A DNA stretch of 16,654 bases from Planctomycetota bacterium. GTDB taxonomy: Bacteria; Planctomycetota; Phycisphaerae; Phycisphaerales; SM1A02. Each line of letters opens with the position of its first letter. The first letter of the stretch is position 1. The position numbers were made by a program, and so were the translations under genes. Location of the stretch: assembly GCA_022567855.1 (NCBI GenBank), contig JADFGE010000019.1:1-16654 (forward strand). Direction: 5' to 3'. The notes below the pieces were generated by a model. That model was not told the origin of the DNA. It saw only the letters and a program-made list of their open reading frames with translations, and made no database searches. Of this stretch, positions 5,930-12,695 are shown in pieces.

Positions 5930-7426
5930 TCAGCCGCCGTGCGCGCCTGAGCCTTCATCGCCGCCACGGCCACCGCGACGGCCACGCCCCTCGCCGAAAC
6001 CGCGCCACCGCTCGCCGCGATCACCTCGACGCTGCTCTTGTATCTCCGGTAGGCGCTGGACTTGTCCAGGCGTGAGCATCGCTGCAAGCTGCTCGTGGTA
6101 CCGCTCATCGAATTCGCGTCGAGCTTGGAACTGCTCGCGGGTCCGGTTGTCGCGCCTCCGTGTTTGTTGGTCGCGCCCGAAGTTCCCGCTCGCCATACGT
6201 TCAAGGAACCGGCGTCGCTGCTTGGGCTCCTCGGACTTGATGAGGTTCATCAGTTGCTCATTGCGCACGCCCAGCTCCACCTCATACACTTCCAGCAAGC
6301 CCGCCACGGCCTCGGCGATTTCGGAATCGAGATCGTCAAATTTCGCCACCGCCTCGAAAGCCCGCTGCACCGTCGTCTTGCGGTACACCCGGCCGTACGC
6401 CCGTTCACGGTACGACCGCACGAACGTGTCGCCGACATCCTCAGGCAGTTCCTCGGCTACGGATGATGCATAGAGCTCATTGACATCCCGAACGGCCACC
6501 CGCCGAACCATCTCCCCATCGTACAGCGACAGCGCGCGCTTTGCGTCGCGCTGCATCATGGCCGAGAAGCTCTGCACGCGAGACTCTTCGAGATACGCAT
6601 TGCGATCGCGCAGAGCGCTATCCAGCGTGACCTCGTACTCCTGGAGGACCGGCGCGACCGCATCGCTGTCGGCGGAATCGAGCCCCATCGCTCGCACGAG
6701 ATCGAACAGATCGACACGCTCGCCGGACAGTTGGCCTCGCTGAATCGTCTTTTGGCGAATCAGCTTGCGCTCCAAGCTCGGCCAAGGTGACCGCTGATCG
6801 TCGCGCAGCACGAGCTGTAAGTCGGCGACGAATTGGTCTCGCAGCCTCATCTTTTCCGCACGGAAGATCTTGTATTTGTCGGCGGCGTCAGCCGTCAGTT
6901 GCTCCAACTCCTCCGGATCGATCTGTGGCATGAAGGTCTGGCGGGCTTGTTCTCGCATCTCCTCACCCCGACGGCGAACGATTTCCATGATCTGTTCGCG
7001 GGCCTCTTCGCTCAACGAGGGATCACGAGCAAGCTCCATCTGCTGGCGCAAGGACTGCCAGCGCTCGCGCATCTGCTCGCGCGCTCGCTGGCGCTCACCA
7101 TCGTCGCCGGAGCGGTCCGGGCGAAGCTGGCGCACAATCTCATCGAGATCAGTCCGGGCGGCCTGGAACGCATCGTCGTATTCGGCGAACAACGTCTGCA
7201 CGATCATTTGCTGCATCCGGTCAAGCGACAGGTCATCGTTGAACTGCACGATATCGCGTCGGTTGAAGTCCGGCTCGAGCAGATACGTCAGTCCGCGCAT
7301 CGCTCCCATGCCGCCCATCCCACGCGACTGGGCGAAGACCGGGCCGGTCAGAAACATCGCCGAACTAAGCAAACAGCAAAGCGTCGTTACTGGACTGAAC
7401 ACGTTGCTTGTGCGAGGGGCGGTCAT
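5930..7426 (-). CDS. Helix-rich secreted protein, last gene of the ECF sigma operon
   Basis: The 498-residue product starts at ATG 7426, with GGAGG eight bases upstream. The first ATG-like position upstream (7462) has no such site. A signal peptide (MTAPRTSNVF, hydrophobic core, GPVFA before Gln33) indicates export. The mature protein opens with a Gly/Met-rich stretch and is then almost wholly predicted helix, rich in Arg, Glu and Gln. It carries short segments like MLTPGQVQRL near the C-terminus that recall the LTxxQ repeats of periplasmic Spy/CpxP-type proteins; this resemblance is weak. It ends in a Gly/Arg tail containing RRGGRGGD. It has no catalytic motif that I recognise. It follows the sensor-like gene by 72 bases on the same strand, so it is probably co-transcribed and a target or effector of the sigma factor. 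A periplasmic chaperone-like or metal-binding role is inference. Confidence 0.75.
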   Translation of the reverse strand: MTAPRTSNVFSPVTTLCCLLSSAMFLTGPVFAQSRGMGGMGAMRGLTYLLEPDFNRRDIVQFNDDLSLDRMQQMIVQTLFAEYDDAFQAARTDLDEIVRQLRPDRSGDDGERQRAREQMRERWQSLRQQMELARDPSLSEEAREQIMEIVRRRGEEMREQARQTFMPQIDPEELEQLTADAADKYKIFRAEKMRLRDQFVADLQLVLRDDQRSPWPSLERKLIRQKTIQRGQLSGERVDLFDLVRAMGLDSADSDAVAPVLQEYEVTLDSALRDRNAYLEESRVQSFSAMMQRDAKRALSLYDGEMVRRVAVRDVNELYASSVAEELPEDVGDTFVRSYRERAYGRVYRKTTVQRAFEAVAKFDDLDSEIAEAVAGLLEVYEVELGVRNEQLMNLIKSEEPKQRRRFLERMASGNFGRDQQTRRRDNRTREQFQARREFDERYHEQLAAMLTPGQVQRLPEIQEQRRGDRGERWRGFGEGRGRRGGRGGDEGSGAHGG

Positions 7427-7498
7427 GCAAAAATCCTCCAAATGTCGATTTTTCTTACCCATGGGATCGTCGGAATAGGTTCACAACACATCACCGGA

Positions 7499-8164
7499 TC
7501 ATTCGTCGGACGACTTGCGGTCGTTTCTTTGACTCATCCATTCACGCATCGCTGCGCGCTCGGCATCATCAATCTGCCCATCACCGTTGGCGTCGAATCG
7601 CTCGTGCATTTCACGACGGCGTTGCTCGTGATCTTTGCGACGCTCTTTGATATGTTCCTGAGCAGCGGCGCGCTCCTCGTCATTGAGTTGGCCATCGCCG
7701 TCCTTATCAAACTTCTGAAGCATTGCCTGCCAATGAGCGCGGCCCCGTCGGCTGTGACCAACACGGCGGGAGAGTTTGCGACACTGCTCCGGCGATAACG
7801 TCCTGACAAAGTCGTTGAAGCGATCTGATCGAGCACGACCTCGCTGCTGACGCAGTTCCGCCTCTTGATCAACCAAATCGTGCACCCCCTGCAGGTTCGG
7901 CTCATCGCGCGATAACTCGCTGATGAGCTCTTCGTGCACAAGGGCAAGGCCTTCTTCGTACTCCCGTTGGTCGACCTCCATGTTCCTGCGTAGCTCGGCA
8001 AACAGCGCCGACTGCGATTCATCCAGATTCAACTCGGCGGCGACGAGATTGGTCACGCGATCACCGTTGGCAGTTTCACCGTGCGCCTGCCACGAACCGA
8101 GGACGAAGAACGCGTTGAACATCAATGATAACGCCAGGATGAACCAATAGAAGCTGCGAATCAT
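7499..8164 (-). CDS. Membrane-anchored heavy-metal-sensor/Spy-like protein with two EF-hands
   Basis: The product has 221 residues. Residues 1-25 form an uncleaved-looking N-terminal membrane anchor (FYWFILALSLMFNAFFVLGS). The extracytoplasmic part has the all-helical layout of the metal-resistance/CnrX-Spy superfamily: LNLDESQSALFAELRRNM (46-63), a VDQEAELRQQRGRARSDRF helix (98-116) and LSPEQCRKL (123-131), matching the family's 'LxxEQ' signature. Uniquely, two canonical EF-hand loops follow: DKDGDGQLNDEE (153-164) and DANGDGQIDDAE (191-202), with all Asp/Glu ligands at positions 1, 3, 5 and 12. The ATG overlaps the stop of the anti-sigma gene (ATGA). In cnr-type systems the equivalent protein senses metal outside the membrane and controls an anti-sigma factor; the EF-hands suggest Ca or another divalent ion, which is inference. 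Confidence 0.85.
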   Translation of the reverse strand: MIRSFYWFILALSLMFNAFFVLGSWQAHGETANGDRVTNLVAAELNLDESQSALFAELRRNMEVDQREYEEGLALVHEELISELSRDEPNLQGVHDLVDQEAELRQQRGRARSDRFNDFVRTLSPEQCRKLSRRVGHSRRGRAHWQAMLQKFDKDGDGQLNDEERAAAQEHIKERRKDHEQRRREMHERFDANGDGQIDDAERAAMREWMSQRNDRKSSDE

Positions 8165-8751
8165 CGGGGCTTCTCCGCAAGTAAAGCGGCGATAAGCTCG
8201 ATCTCGCCGGCATCCTCATCGGGCGGATCAAACACGCCGAAAGACATCTGGGTCGCGAGTCGATCGAGCCGCAGATCGGTCGAAGCGGTCCAAGCCGTCC
8301 CCGTGTGGTACCCAAATACACAGATAGCGACGGACGCCGCGGCCGCCGCCGGCCAACGGGCCGTGCGCCACTTCAAGCCCAACAACGGTTGACTTTGGGC
8401 GCTCACCAGCGCCTGAGCGGACTCGATCACGCGCTCCGGGGCGGCTGGGCGCGATCGCGCCGTTGCGACAACGATCAGCCGCGCGTCGGCCACGGCCTCA
8501 CGACATTCACGGCACACGACGAGGTGTGTCTCGATCGACTCGATCTCGGCCGCCGAGCGACGGCCGTCGAGATACGACGCCAGCTCCAACTGGCCCGGGC
8601 ACGCTGCCGATAACGCCGGCTTCATCGGCGCAGCGCTTCGCCACAATCGTTCGTCGGTTGGGTTCTTTTCGTCGTCCACAGGCATAGCGTTCCCCGGATG
8701 GTATACGAGGCCACCGACAGCGGCATCCCCGGGAATTTCGATGCGTTTCAC
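8161..8751 (-). CDS. Zinc-finger anti-sigma factor, single membrane span
   Basis: The 196-residue product carries an N-terminal cytoplasmic zinc-binding anti-sigma domain: CPGQLELASYLDG (51-63), then H76-x3-C80-x2-C83 (HLVVCREC), the classic ZAS motif. One membrane span lies at about 133-150 (WPAAAAASVAICVFG), and a short extracytoplasmic tail of about 45 residues follows. Such proteins hold an ECF sigma factor inactive until a signal outside releases it. The start is GTG 8751, overlapping the sigma stop (GTGA). An alternative is ATG 8682, preceded by GGGGAA five bases upstream; it would shorten the N-terminus by 23 residues without touching the zinc motif. The gene also overlaps the sensor-like gene downstream by four bases, so the three are translationally coupled. 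Confidence 0.9.
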   Translation of the reverse strand: MKRIEIPGDAAVGGLVYHPGNAMPVDDEKNPTDERLWRSAAPMKPALSAACPGQLELASYLDGRRSAAEIESIETHLVVCRECREAVADARLIVVATARSRPAAPERVIESAQALVSAQSQPLLGLKWRTARWPAAAAASVAICVFGYHTGTAWTASTDLRLDRLATQMSFGVFDPPDEDAGEIELIAALLAEKPR

Positions 8752-9272
8752 CGGGATTGAAAGTGGGACCGGAGGCGACTGAGCGCCTTGTGCTTGGTGC
8801 TCCTGATCGTCTGCTCATCAACGTTGAGCATCTGAGCCGCCTGGGCAACCGAACGATCTTCGTCGAACAGCAAGGTCAGGACCAGCCGTTGGCGAGCGGT
8901 CAGGAGATGAAGCGGCACGGTTTCGCCGTCCGGGGTCGGCTCGGCGGCCGGGATCTGGGACGGATCGAGGCCCGACGTCTCCAGCCGGCGTTTGCGAAGA
9001 CAATCGATGGCGACGCTGCGGGCCACCAGGGTGAGCCAGGTTTCCAGCGACGCGCGCTGTGGCTCGAATTTCCGCAGCAATCGATAGTCATCCTTGACGA
9101 GGCGGACGAAGACGTCCTGAGCCACGTCCTCAGTGGTGCGGCCGGTCGAACCCGCGCCCCGAGAGCCGAACACATGCCCAACCGCGGCGTAGATCACGCC
9201 TGAGTACCGCTGGACGAAATCGTCCCAGGCCTGCTTGTCGCCTTCTAGGCAGTGGTGAAGGTTGACATCCAT
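8748..9272 (-). CDS. ECF-family RNA polymerase sigma factor
   Basis: The product has 174 residues, the typical ECF size. Sigma region 2 spans about 14-97: AWDDFVQRYSGVIYAAVGHV, then TTEDVAQDVFVRLVKD (the -10 recognition and core-binding helix) and TWLTLVARSVAIDCLRKRR. A 25-residue Pro-rich linker leads to region 4 (about 122-169): LTARQRLVLTLLFDEDRSVA and a helix-turn-helix ending TIRSTKHKALSRLR, which reads the -35 element. The start is ATG 9272, with GGAATGAG as a possible ribosome-binding site. It is the first gene of a minus-strand operon with its anti-sigma factor and a sensor-like protein. It would redirect RNA polymerase to a stress regulon that probably includes this operon. The ECF subgroup cannot be fixed without comparison. 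Confidence 0.93.
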   Translation of the reverse strand: MDVNLHHCLEGDKQAWDDFVQRYSGVIYAAVGHVFGSRGAGSTGRTTEDVAQDVFVRLVKDDYRLLRKFEPQRASLETWLTLVARSVAIDCLRKRRLETSGLDPSQIPAAEPTPDGETVPLHLLTARQRLVLTLLFDEDRSVAQAAQMLNVDEQTIRSTKHKALSRLRSHFQSR

Positions 9273-9303
9273 ATGCTCATTCCAACGCCGTTGCGGCCTT
9301 TGG

Positions 9304-9333
9304 ATTACACCACGCCGGGCCCTTGTAGGTCAC
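9304..9333 (-). promoter_or_regulatory. Possible sigma70-like promoter of the ECF operon
   Basis: On the minus strand GTGACC (9333-9328) and TGTAAT (9309-9304) stand 18 bases apart, matching TTGACA/TATAAT at 4 and 5 of 6 positions. The transcript would start some 25 bases before the sigma start codon. This is weak on its own; the palindrome 9341-9360 lies immediately upstream. Confidence 0.3.
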
Positions 9334-9340
9334 TGACACC

Positions 9341-9360
9341 CGGATTCGTCGAAGAATCCG
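9341..9360. promoter_or_regulatory. Palindrome in the divergent sigma/redoxin region
   Basis: CGGATTC-gtcgaa-GAATCCG is a perfect inverted repeat with 7-base arms. It lies in the 225-base gap between the divergent sigma and redoxin genes, just upstream of the candidate -35 of the sigma operon. It is a plausible operator for a dimeric regulator; the sequence does not say which. Confidence 0.4.
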
Positions 9361-9429
9361 TCAACTGCGGGGGATGAACGGGCCGGCGAGATCGTACAAT
9401 CCAGCAGCGGCGTCATTCCTCCAATGGTG

Positions 9430-9435
9430 TAGAAT
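9430..9435 (+). promoter_or_regulatory. -10-like TAGAAT upstream of the redoxin gene
   Basis: TAGAATGCC lies 68 bases before the redoxin start. The same nine bases occur 69 bases before the start of the gene at 10737. There is no recognisable sigma70 -35 partner, so this could be part of a different promoter class. Confidence 0.3.
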
Positions 9436-9497
9436 GCCGCCGGTTTCGCATCAACGGTTTCATGGGCGTTGAACGCCTCACCAAGGAGAATACACGT

Positions 9498-10520
9498 ATG
9501 AGAATCCGAAACTCGTCCCTCTATCTGGCGGGCCTGTGCGCGATGTTAGGCGCCGCGTCCGCCTTCGGTCAGACTCTGGACCGCCAGAGCCGCCGTCCAA
9601 GCGATCGGGCCGACATCGCCAAAGTTGGCGAGCCCGCCCCAAACTTCACGCTAAATGATGCCAGTGGCAAATCGCATACGCTCGCGGACTACCGGGGCAA
9701 GCTGGTTGTCCTGCAATGGATCAATCCTGATTGCCCGATCTGCACACGTGTCAACCGCTCAGGCATCACGACCGAGATGACCAAGGCAATCCGAGCCATC
9801 GCCAAGGATTTCGTGCACTTGACGATCCACTCCACGCACTACATGGAACTTGACAAGTCCGTCGCCTACCTCAAGCAGCACAAGGTCAAGGCGACGGTGC
9901 TGGACGATCGCGATGGGAAGGTTGGGCACTTGTATGGCGCCAAGACGACGCCACACATGTATGTCATCGATGAGAAGGGAATCCTGCGCTACGCCGGTGC
10001 GATCGACAATGACGATAACGGCAAGAACCGCGACGGTGCGACGAACTACGTGATCAATGCGGTGCGTCAAATTGCCGCAGGCGAAACGGTGGCCCCGGAT
10101 CTGACGAAGTCCTACGGCTGCGCGATCAAGTACGACCCGAACGCGGCGAAGCGGGAACGCCCGGCCCGCGGCCAACGCGGCGATCGGCAAGGCCGAGGCG
10201 GACGAGGCGGATTTGGCTTTGGCGGTGCTCAAATGCTTGACCGCTTGGATACCAACGGCGACGGCAAGATCGATGCTGATGAACTGTCCGAGTTGCCCCA
10301 GCGCATGAAAGATCGCATTCTCGAAGCTGATACCAACGGCGATGGCGCGGTTGACGAAAGCGAACTCAAGGCAATGGAGGAGGCCCGGCACCAGCGCCTA
10401 CTCGAACGCTACGACAAGGATGGCGACGGCAAGCTGAGCGATGAGGAGCGCGAGGCCATGCGCCAGGATCGCCCTGGCAGTCGTCGAGGCGGCCGTGGTG
10501 GTGACGGCGGTGCATCGTAA
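9498..10520 (+). CDS. Secreted redoxin (thioredoxin-fold) protein with three C-terminal EF-hands
   Basis: The 340-residue product starts at ATG 9498, with AAGGAG nine bases upstream. The signal peptide ends near SAFG/Q25. The thioredoxin-fold domain (about 42-200) opens with VGEPAPNFTLNDASGKSHTL, the AhpC/TSA-redoxin pattern, and has the redox motif C79-P-I-C82 after VLQWINPD. The cis-Pro segment TTPHMYVIDEKG (150-161) and an SYGCAIKY motif (205-212) with a third Cys follow. A Gly/Arg linker (about 220-243) leads to three EF-hand loops: DTNGDGKIDADE (251-262), DTNGDGAVDESE (278-289) and DKDGDGKLSDEE (306-317). The tail ends in RRGGRGGDGG. The expected role is extracytoplasmic thiol-disulfide exchange or peroxide reduction, possibly Ca-modulated. 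It faces the ECF sigma operon across 225 bases and has its own terminator. Confidence 0.88.
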   Translation: MRIRNSSLYLAGLCAMLGAASAFGQTLDRQSRRPSDRADIAKVGEPAPNFTLNDASGKSHTLADYRGKLVVLQWINPDCPICTRVNRSGITTEMTKAIRAIAKDFVHLTIHSTHYMELDKSVAYLKQHKVKATVLDDRDGKVGHLYGAKTTPHMYVIDEKGILRYAGAIDNDDNGKNRDGATNYVINAVRQIAAGETVAPDLTKSYGCAIKYDPNAAKRERPARGQRGDRQGRGGRGGFGFGGAQMLDRLDTNGDGKIDADELSELPQRMKDRILEADTNGDGAVDESELKAMEEARHQRLLERYDKDGDGKLSDEEREAMRQDRPGSRRGGRGGDGGAS

Positions 10521-10564
10521 GCGCCGATCACTGACTCCGTAACGTCATTTCGATACACAAACCG

Positions 10565-10597
10565 AGCGGGCGCTTCGATAAGAGGCGCCCGCTTTAT
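10565..10597 (+). terminator. Rho-independent terminator after the redoxin gene
   Basis: The 9-bp perfect stem AGCGGGCGC (10565-10573) / GCGCCCGCT (10585-10593) extends by a T-G and a T-A pair and has a 7-base loop. T-rich bases follow. It lies 45 bases after the redoxin stop. Confidence 0.8.
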
Positions 10598-10736
10598 CGT
10601 GCTCCCCGAAAATGTGACGTGTCGCAGAATCACGAGATTCGGACTCTCGAGGAGAACAACGATCGCATAGAATGCCCTAAATTGCGGCCAGTAGTGACTT
10701 GGCAACCACCACCGCAAACGCCTGGGAGGTAGGCAA
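10598..10736 (+). promoter_or_regulatory. Leader region of the lower-GC gene pair
   Basis: It holds the small inverted repeat GAATC-acga-GATTC (10627-10640), a -10-like TAGAAT at 10668-10673, and the ribosome-binding site GGGAGGT (10724-10730), six bases before GTG 10737. No clear -35 is seen. Confidence 0.35.
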
Positions 10737-11270
10737 GTGAAAATGAGAAAACAACTGCTGACCTACGCAGAACTCTCCATCCTTGTCGTCTTTGGGTTGT
10801 TGGGCTGTGACCAAGAATCCCAACCCCCTACGGCAGACGTTCAACCAGTGGATCAGCCTGATGTGGTGAACTCCGACGGGTCCGCGCAGCGGTCGGCACC
10901 AGCATCAATCGACTGGTCCAGCGTAGAAACGCTACCAGGGCTTGCGGGCATGGGGGAAGTTGTGCGCGCCGTGCGTCACCTAACGTACTGGCACTCCGGG
11001 TCGAAGAAGCTGATCTACCTCCGGTTCCAACCCCCCGGCAGCGCTGTGGACGATTGGGGAAACAAAATCTCTATGTCGCCCGCGCAATGGAAGGCGATGA
11101 CGCGGAAGGTCAGATCTTCGCCGAGGCAGCCAATGCCTATGCTAACACGATCCGGTTCTATAATGGACTCGTTTGGTCAGCTACCAAGGTATGTCTTCAG
11201 GATTCAAGTGGATCAGGATCGGATCCGCTTTACGTGCGATGGTCTCTACGAGGATCTTTATCCCGAATAG
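10737..11270 (+). CDS. Putative lipoprotein of unknown function; possible internal frame disturbance
   Basis: I recognise no family. The 177-residue frame starts at GTG 10737, chosen because GGGAGGT lies at ideal spacing; ATG 10743 is the alternative. The N-terminus is lipoprotein-like: basic MKMRK, hydrophobic ILVVFGLLGC with Cys24 as the lipidation site, then a polar Pro/Gln-rich linker to about 60. Residues 60-110 (WSSVETLPGLAG to SAVDDWGN) and the last 25 (VDQDRIRFTCDGLYEDLYPE) look like normal coding sequence. Between them (bases about 11060-11185) the codons in this frame are atypical, while the -1 frame reads as ordinary coding sequence (YVARAMEGDDAEGQIFAEAA and on). Two compensating indels, or assembly errors, would explain this. 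Base composition is lower in GC than the neighbours. It may be co-transcribed with the small membrane protein gene 96 bases downstream. Confidence 0.55.
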   Translation: MKMRKQLLTYAELSILVVFGLLGCDQESQPPTADVQPVDQPDVVNSDGSAQRSAPASIDWSSVETLPGLAGMGEVVRAVRHLTYWHSGSKKLIYLRFQPPGSAVDDWGNKISMSPAQWKAMTRKVRSSPRQPMPMLTRSGSIMDSFGQLPRYVFRIQVDQDRIRFTCDGLYEDLYPE

Positions 11271-11366
11271 TGGTGCGAGGCAGTATGGGACCTGTGCTTG
11301 GGTAGTTGAGGCAGAAGGTATGTATGCTCGTTCTTCCTGTTCGTCGATAGATTGGGGGGTGATTTC

Positions 11367-11657
11367 ATGATCAGGGGCTTAGTGATACCTGCCTTTTTCG
11401 TAGCCTATGGACTGTACGTTCTTGCTACGGGGGAAGGCTTCATCGTAGGAAGAAGGGGTGGAATGCGCGTCTTTGACGGAGCGGTCACTGCGCTGGCGAT
11501 CTCGTGGTTCGGACTTGCCGCTATCTGTCACTTCCGCTGGTTCTGGAGAGATCGACGCATCCTCTGGAGGATGGCTGAGATCGGTCAAGTTGCCGGGTTA
11601 TTGGTGTGGCTTATCTCGTGGACCTATGTCCTCTGGTCCGTTACTCGCCGGTTTTAA
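11367..11657 (+). CDS. Small integral membrane protein, three predicted spans
   Basis: No family is recognised. The 96-residue product starts at ATG 11367, preceded by a G-run ending GGGGTG six bases upstream; a TTG at 11352 is the only longer option and would sit within that ribosome-binding region. Hydrophobic spans lie at about 5-21, 38-55 (AVTALAISWFGLAAICHF) and 71-91 (AEIGQVAGLLVWLISWTYVL), separated by short basic loops (GRRGG, RWFWRDRR), with a basic C-terminus. It follows the lipoprotein gene on the same strand and converges on obgE with only six bases between stops. GC over 11341-11460 is 61 of 120 bases by hand count, against 45 of 60 in 14401-14460, so this pair may have been acquired or be under weaker selection. 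Confidence 0.6.
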   Translation: MIRGLVIPAFFVAYGLYVLATGEGFIVGRRGGMRVFDGAVTALAISWFGLAAICHFRWFWRDRRILWRMAEIGQVAGLLVWLISWTYVLWSVTRRF

Positions 11658-11663
11658 GTCCGT

Positions 11664-12695
11664 CTAGACTTCCGTTCGCCAACCAGTTGTTTCGCGTTTG
11701 CCGAGGGCGTCCCAGCAAGCTTCGAGCAGATCAGTCAGGCCGGCGCCGGTCGCGCCCGAGGCGACCATTGGCGGTGCGCCAAACTGGCTCGTAAATCCGG
11801 CAACACGCTCGGTGCGATCAATTTCCGGAACCAGATCGATCTTGTTGAGGACGACGATCTCGGGTTTATCGAGCATCGCCGCGGAGTATTCGCCCAGCTC
11901 GCGCCGAATCTCTCTGTAGTTACCAACCGGATCTGAGCCGTCCATCGGCGCGATATCCACGAGGTGAACGATCACTCTCGTTCGCTCGATGTGGCGAAGA
12001 AAGTCGTGACCAAGCCCGGCCCCTCCGGAAGCGCCTTCGATCAGCCCCGGAATGTCGGCAACGACCAACCGCCGTTCACCGGGCAGTTCGGCGATGCCCA
12101 GGTTCGGTGACATTGTCGTGAATGGATAATCAGCGACTTTGGGCGTTGCCCGGCTGATCGCGCGCAGCATCGTGGACTTGCCCGCATTTGGTTTGCCGAC
12201 CAACCCGACATCAGCGATGAGCTTGAGTTCAAGCCGAAGCGTACGTTCCTCTCCCGGTTCGCCGGGCGTGGACTCCCGCGGCGCCTGGTTGGTCGCGGAT
12301 TTGTAATGCTCGTTCCCGAAACCGCCTTTCCCGCCGTGGGCGATAACGACGCGTTGACCAAGCTCACTGAGATCGTGCAGCGGCTCGGCGGATTGAGAAT
12401 CGGCGTCAAACACGAGCGTCCCCAGCGGCAGGCGGACCTCGCAATTATCCCCACCGGCGCCGTGTTTGGACTTGCCCATCCCGTGTCGCCCGTTGCCGGC
12501 CCGAAAGTGCGGCGAGGCGGCCACACCAATCAGCGAATCGAGCGAAGGATCGCCGACCAGCACGACGTCGCCGCCGTGGCCGCCGTTGCCGCCGTCAGGT
12601 CCGCCCTTGGGCACGAACTTCTCTCGGCGGAAACTCATGCAGCCGGCCCCGCCTTTGCCGGCTCGAACGAAAATCTTTGCACGATCGACAAGCAT
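11664..12695 (-). CDS. obgE: Obg-family ribosome-assembly GTPase
   Basis: The 343-residue product starts at ATG 12695 with the diagnostic MLVDRAKIFVRAGKGGAGCM. The Gly-rich Obg fold spans about 1-158 (GGPDGGNGGHGGDVVLV and HGGKGGFGNEHYKS are hallmarks). The G domain follows: P-loop GKPNAGKST (167-175), switch I TT (193-194) in PFTTMSPNLG, DIPG (214-217), NKID (284-287) and SGATGAG (313-319). There is no C-terminal OCT extension, as in many shorter Obg proteins. Obg acts in late 50S assembly and stress control. No Shine-Dalgarno is visible before the ATG (the preceding bases are pyrimidine-rich). A longer frame to 12905 runs through a structured intergenic element and is not protein-like. It lies downstream of rpmA, the conserved arrangement, but with an unusually long 249-base gap. 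Confidence 0.97.
   Translation of the reverse strand: MLVDRAKIFVRAGKGGAGCMSFRREKFVPKGGPDGGNGGHGGDVVLVGDPSLDSLIGVAASPHFRAGNGRHGMGKSKHGAGGDNCEVRLPLGTLVFDADSQSAEPLHDLSELGQRVVIAHGGKGGFGNEHYKSATNQAPRESTPGEPGEERTLRLELKLIADVGLVGKPNAGKSTMLRAISRATPKVADYPFTTMSPNLGIAELPGERRLVVADIPGLIEGASGGAGLGHDFLRHIERTRVIVHLVDIAPMDGSDPVGNYREIRRELGEYSAAMLDKPEIVVLNKIDLVPEIDRTERVAGFTSQFGAPPMVASGATGAGLTDLLEACWDALGKRETTGWRTEV

Noticed and set aside
6833..7798. A 321-codon plus-strand frame with hydrophobic C-terminal stretch
   Set aside because: It lies antisense to the helical secreted protein and the sensor-like gene, both of which have signal or anchor sequences and overlapping operon structure.
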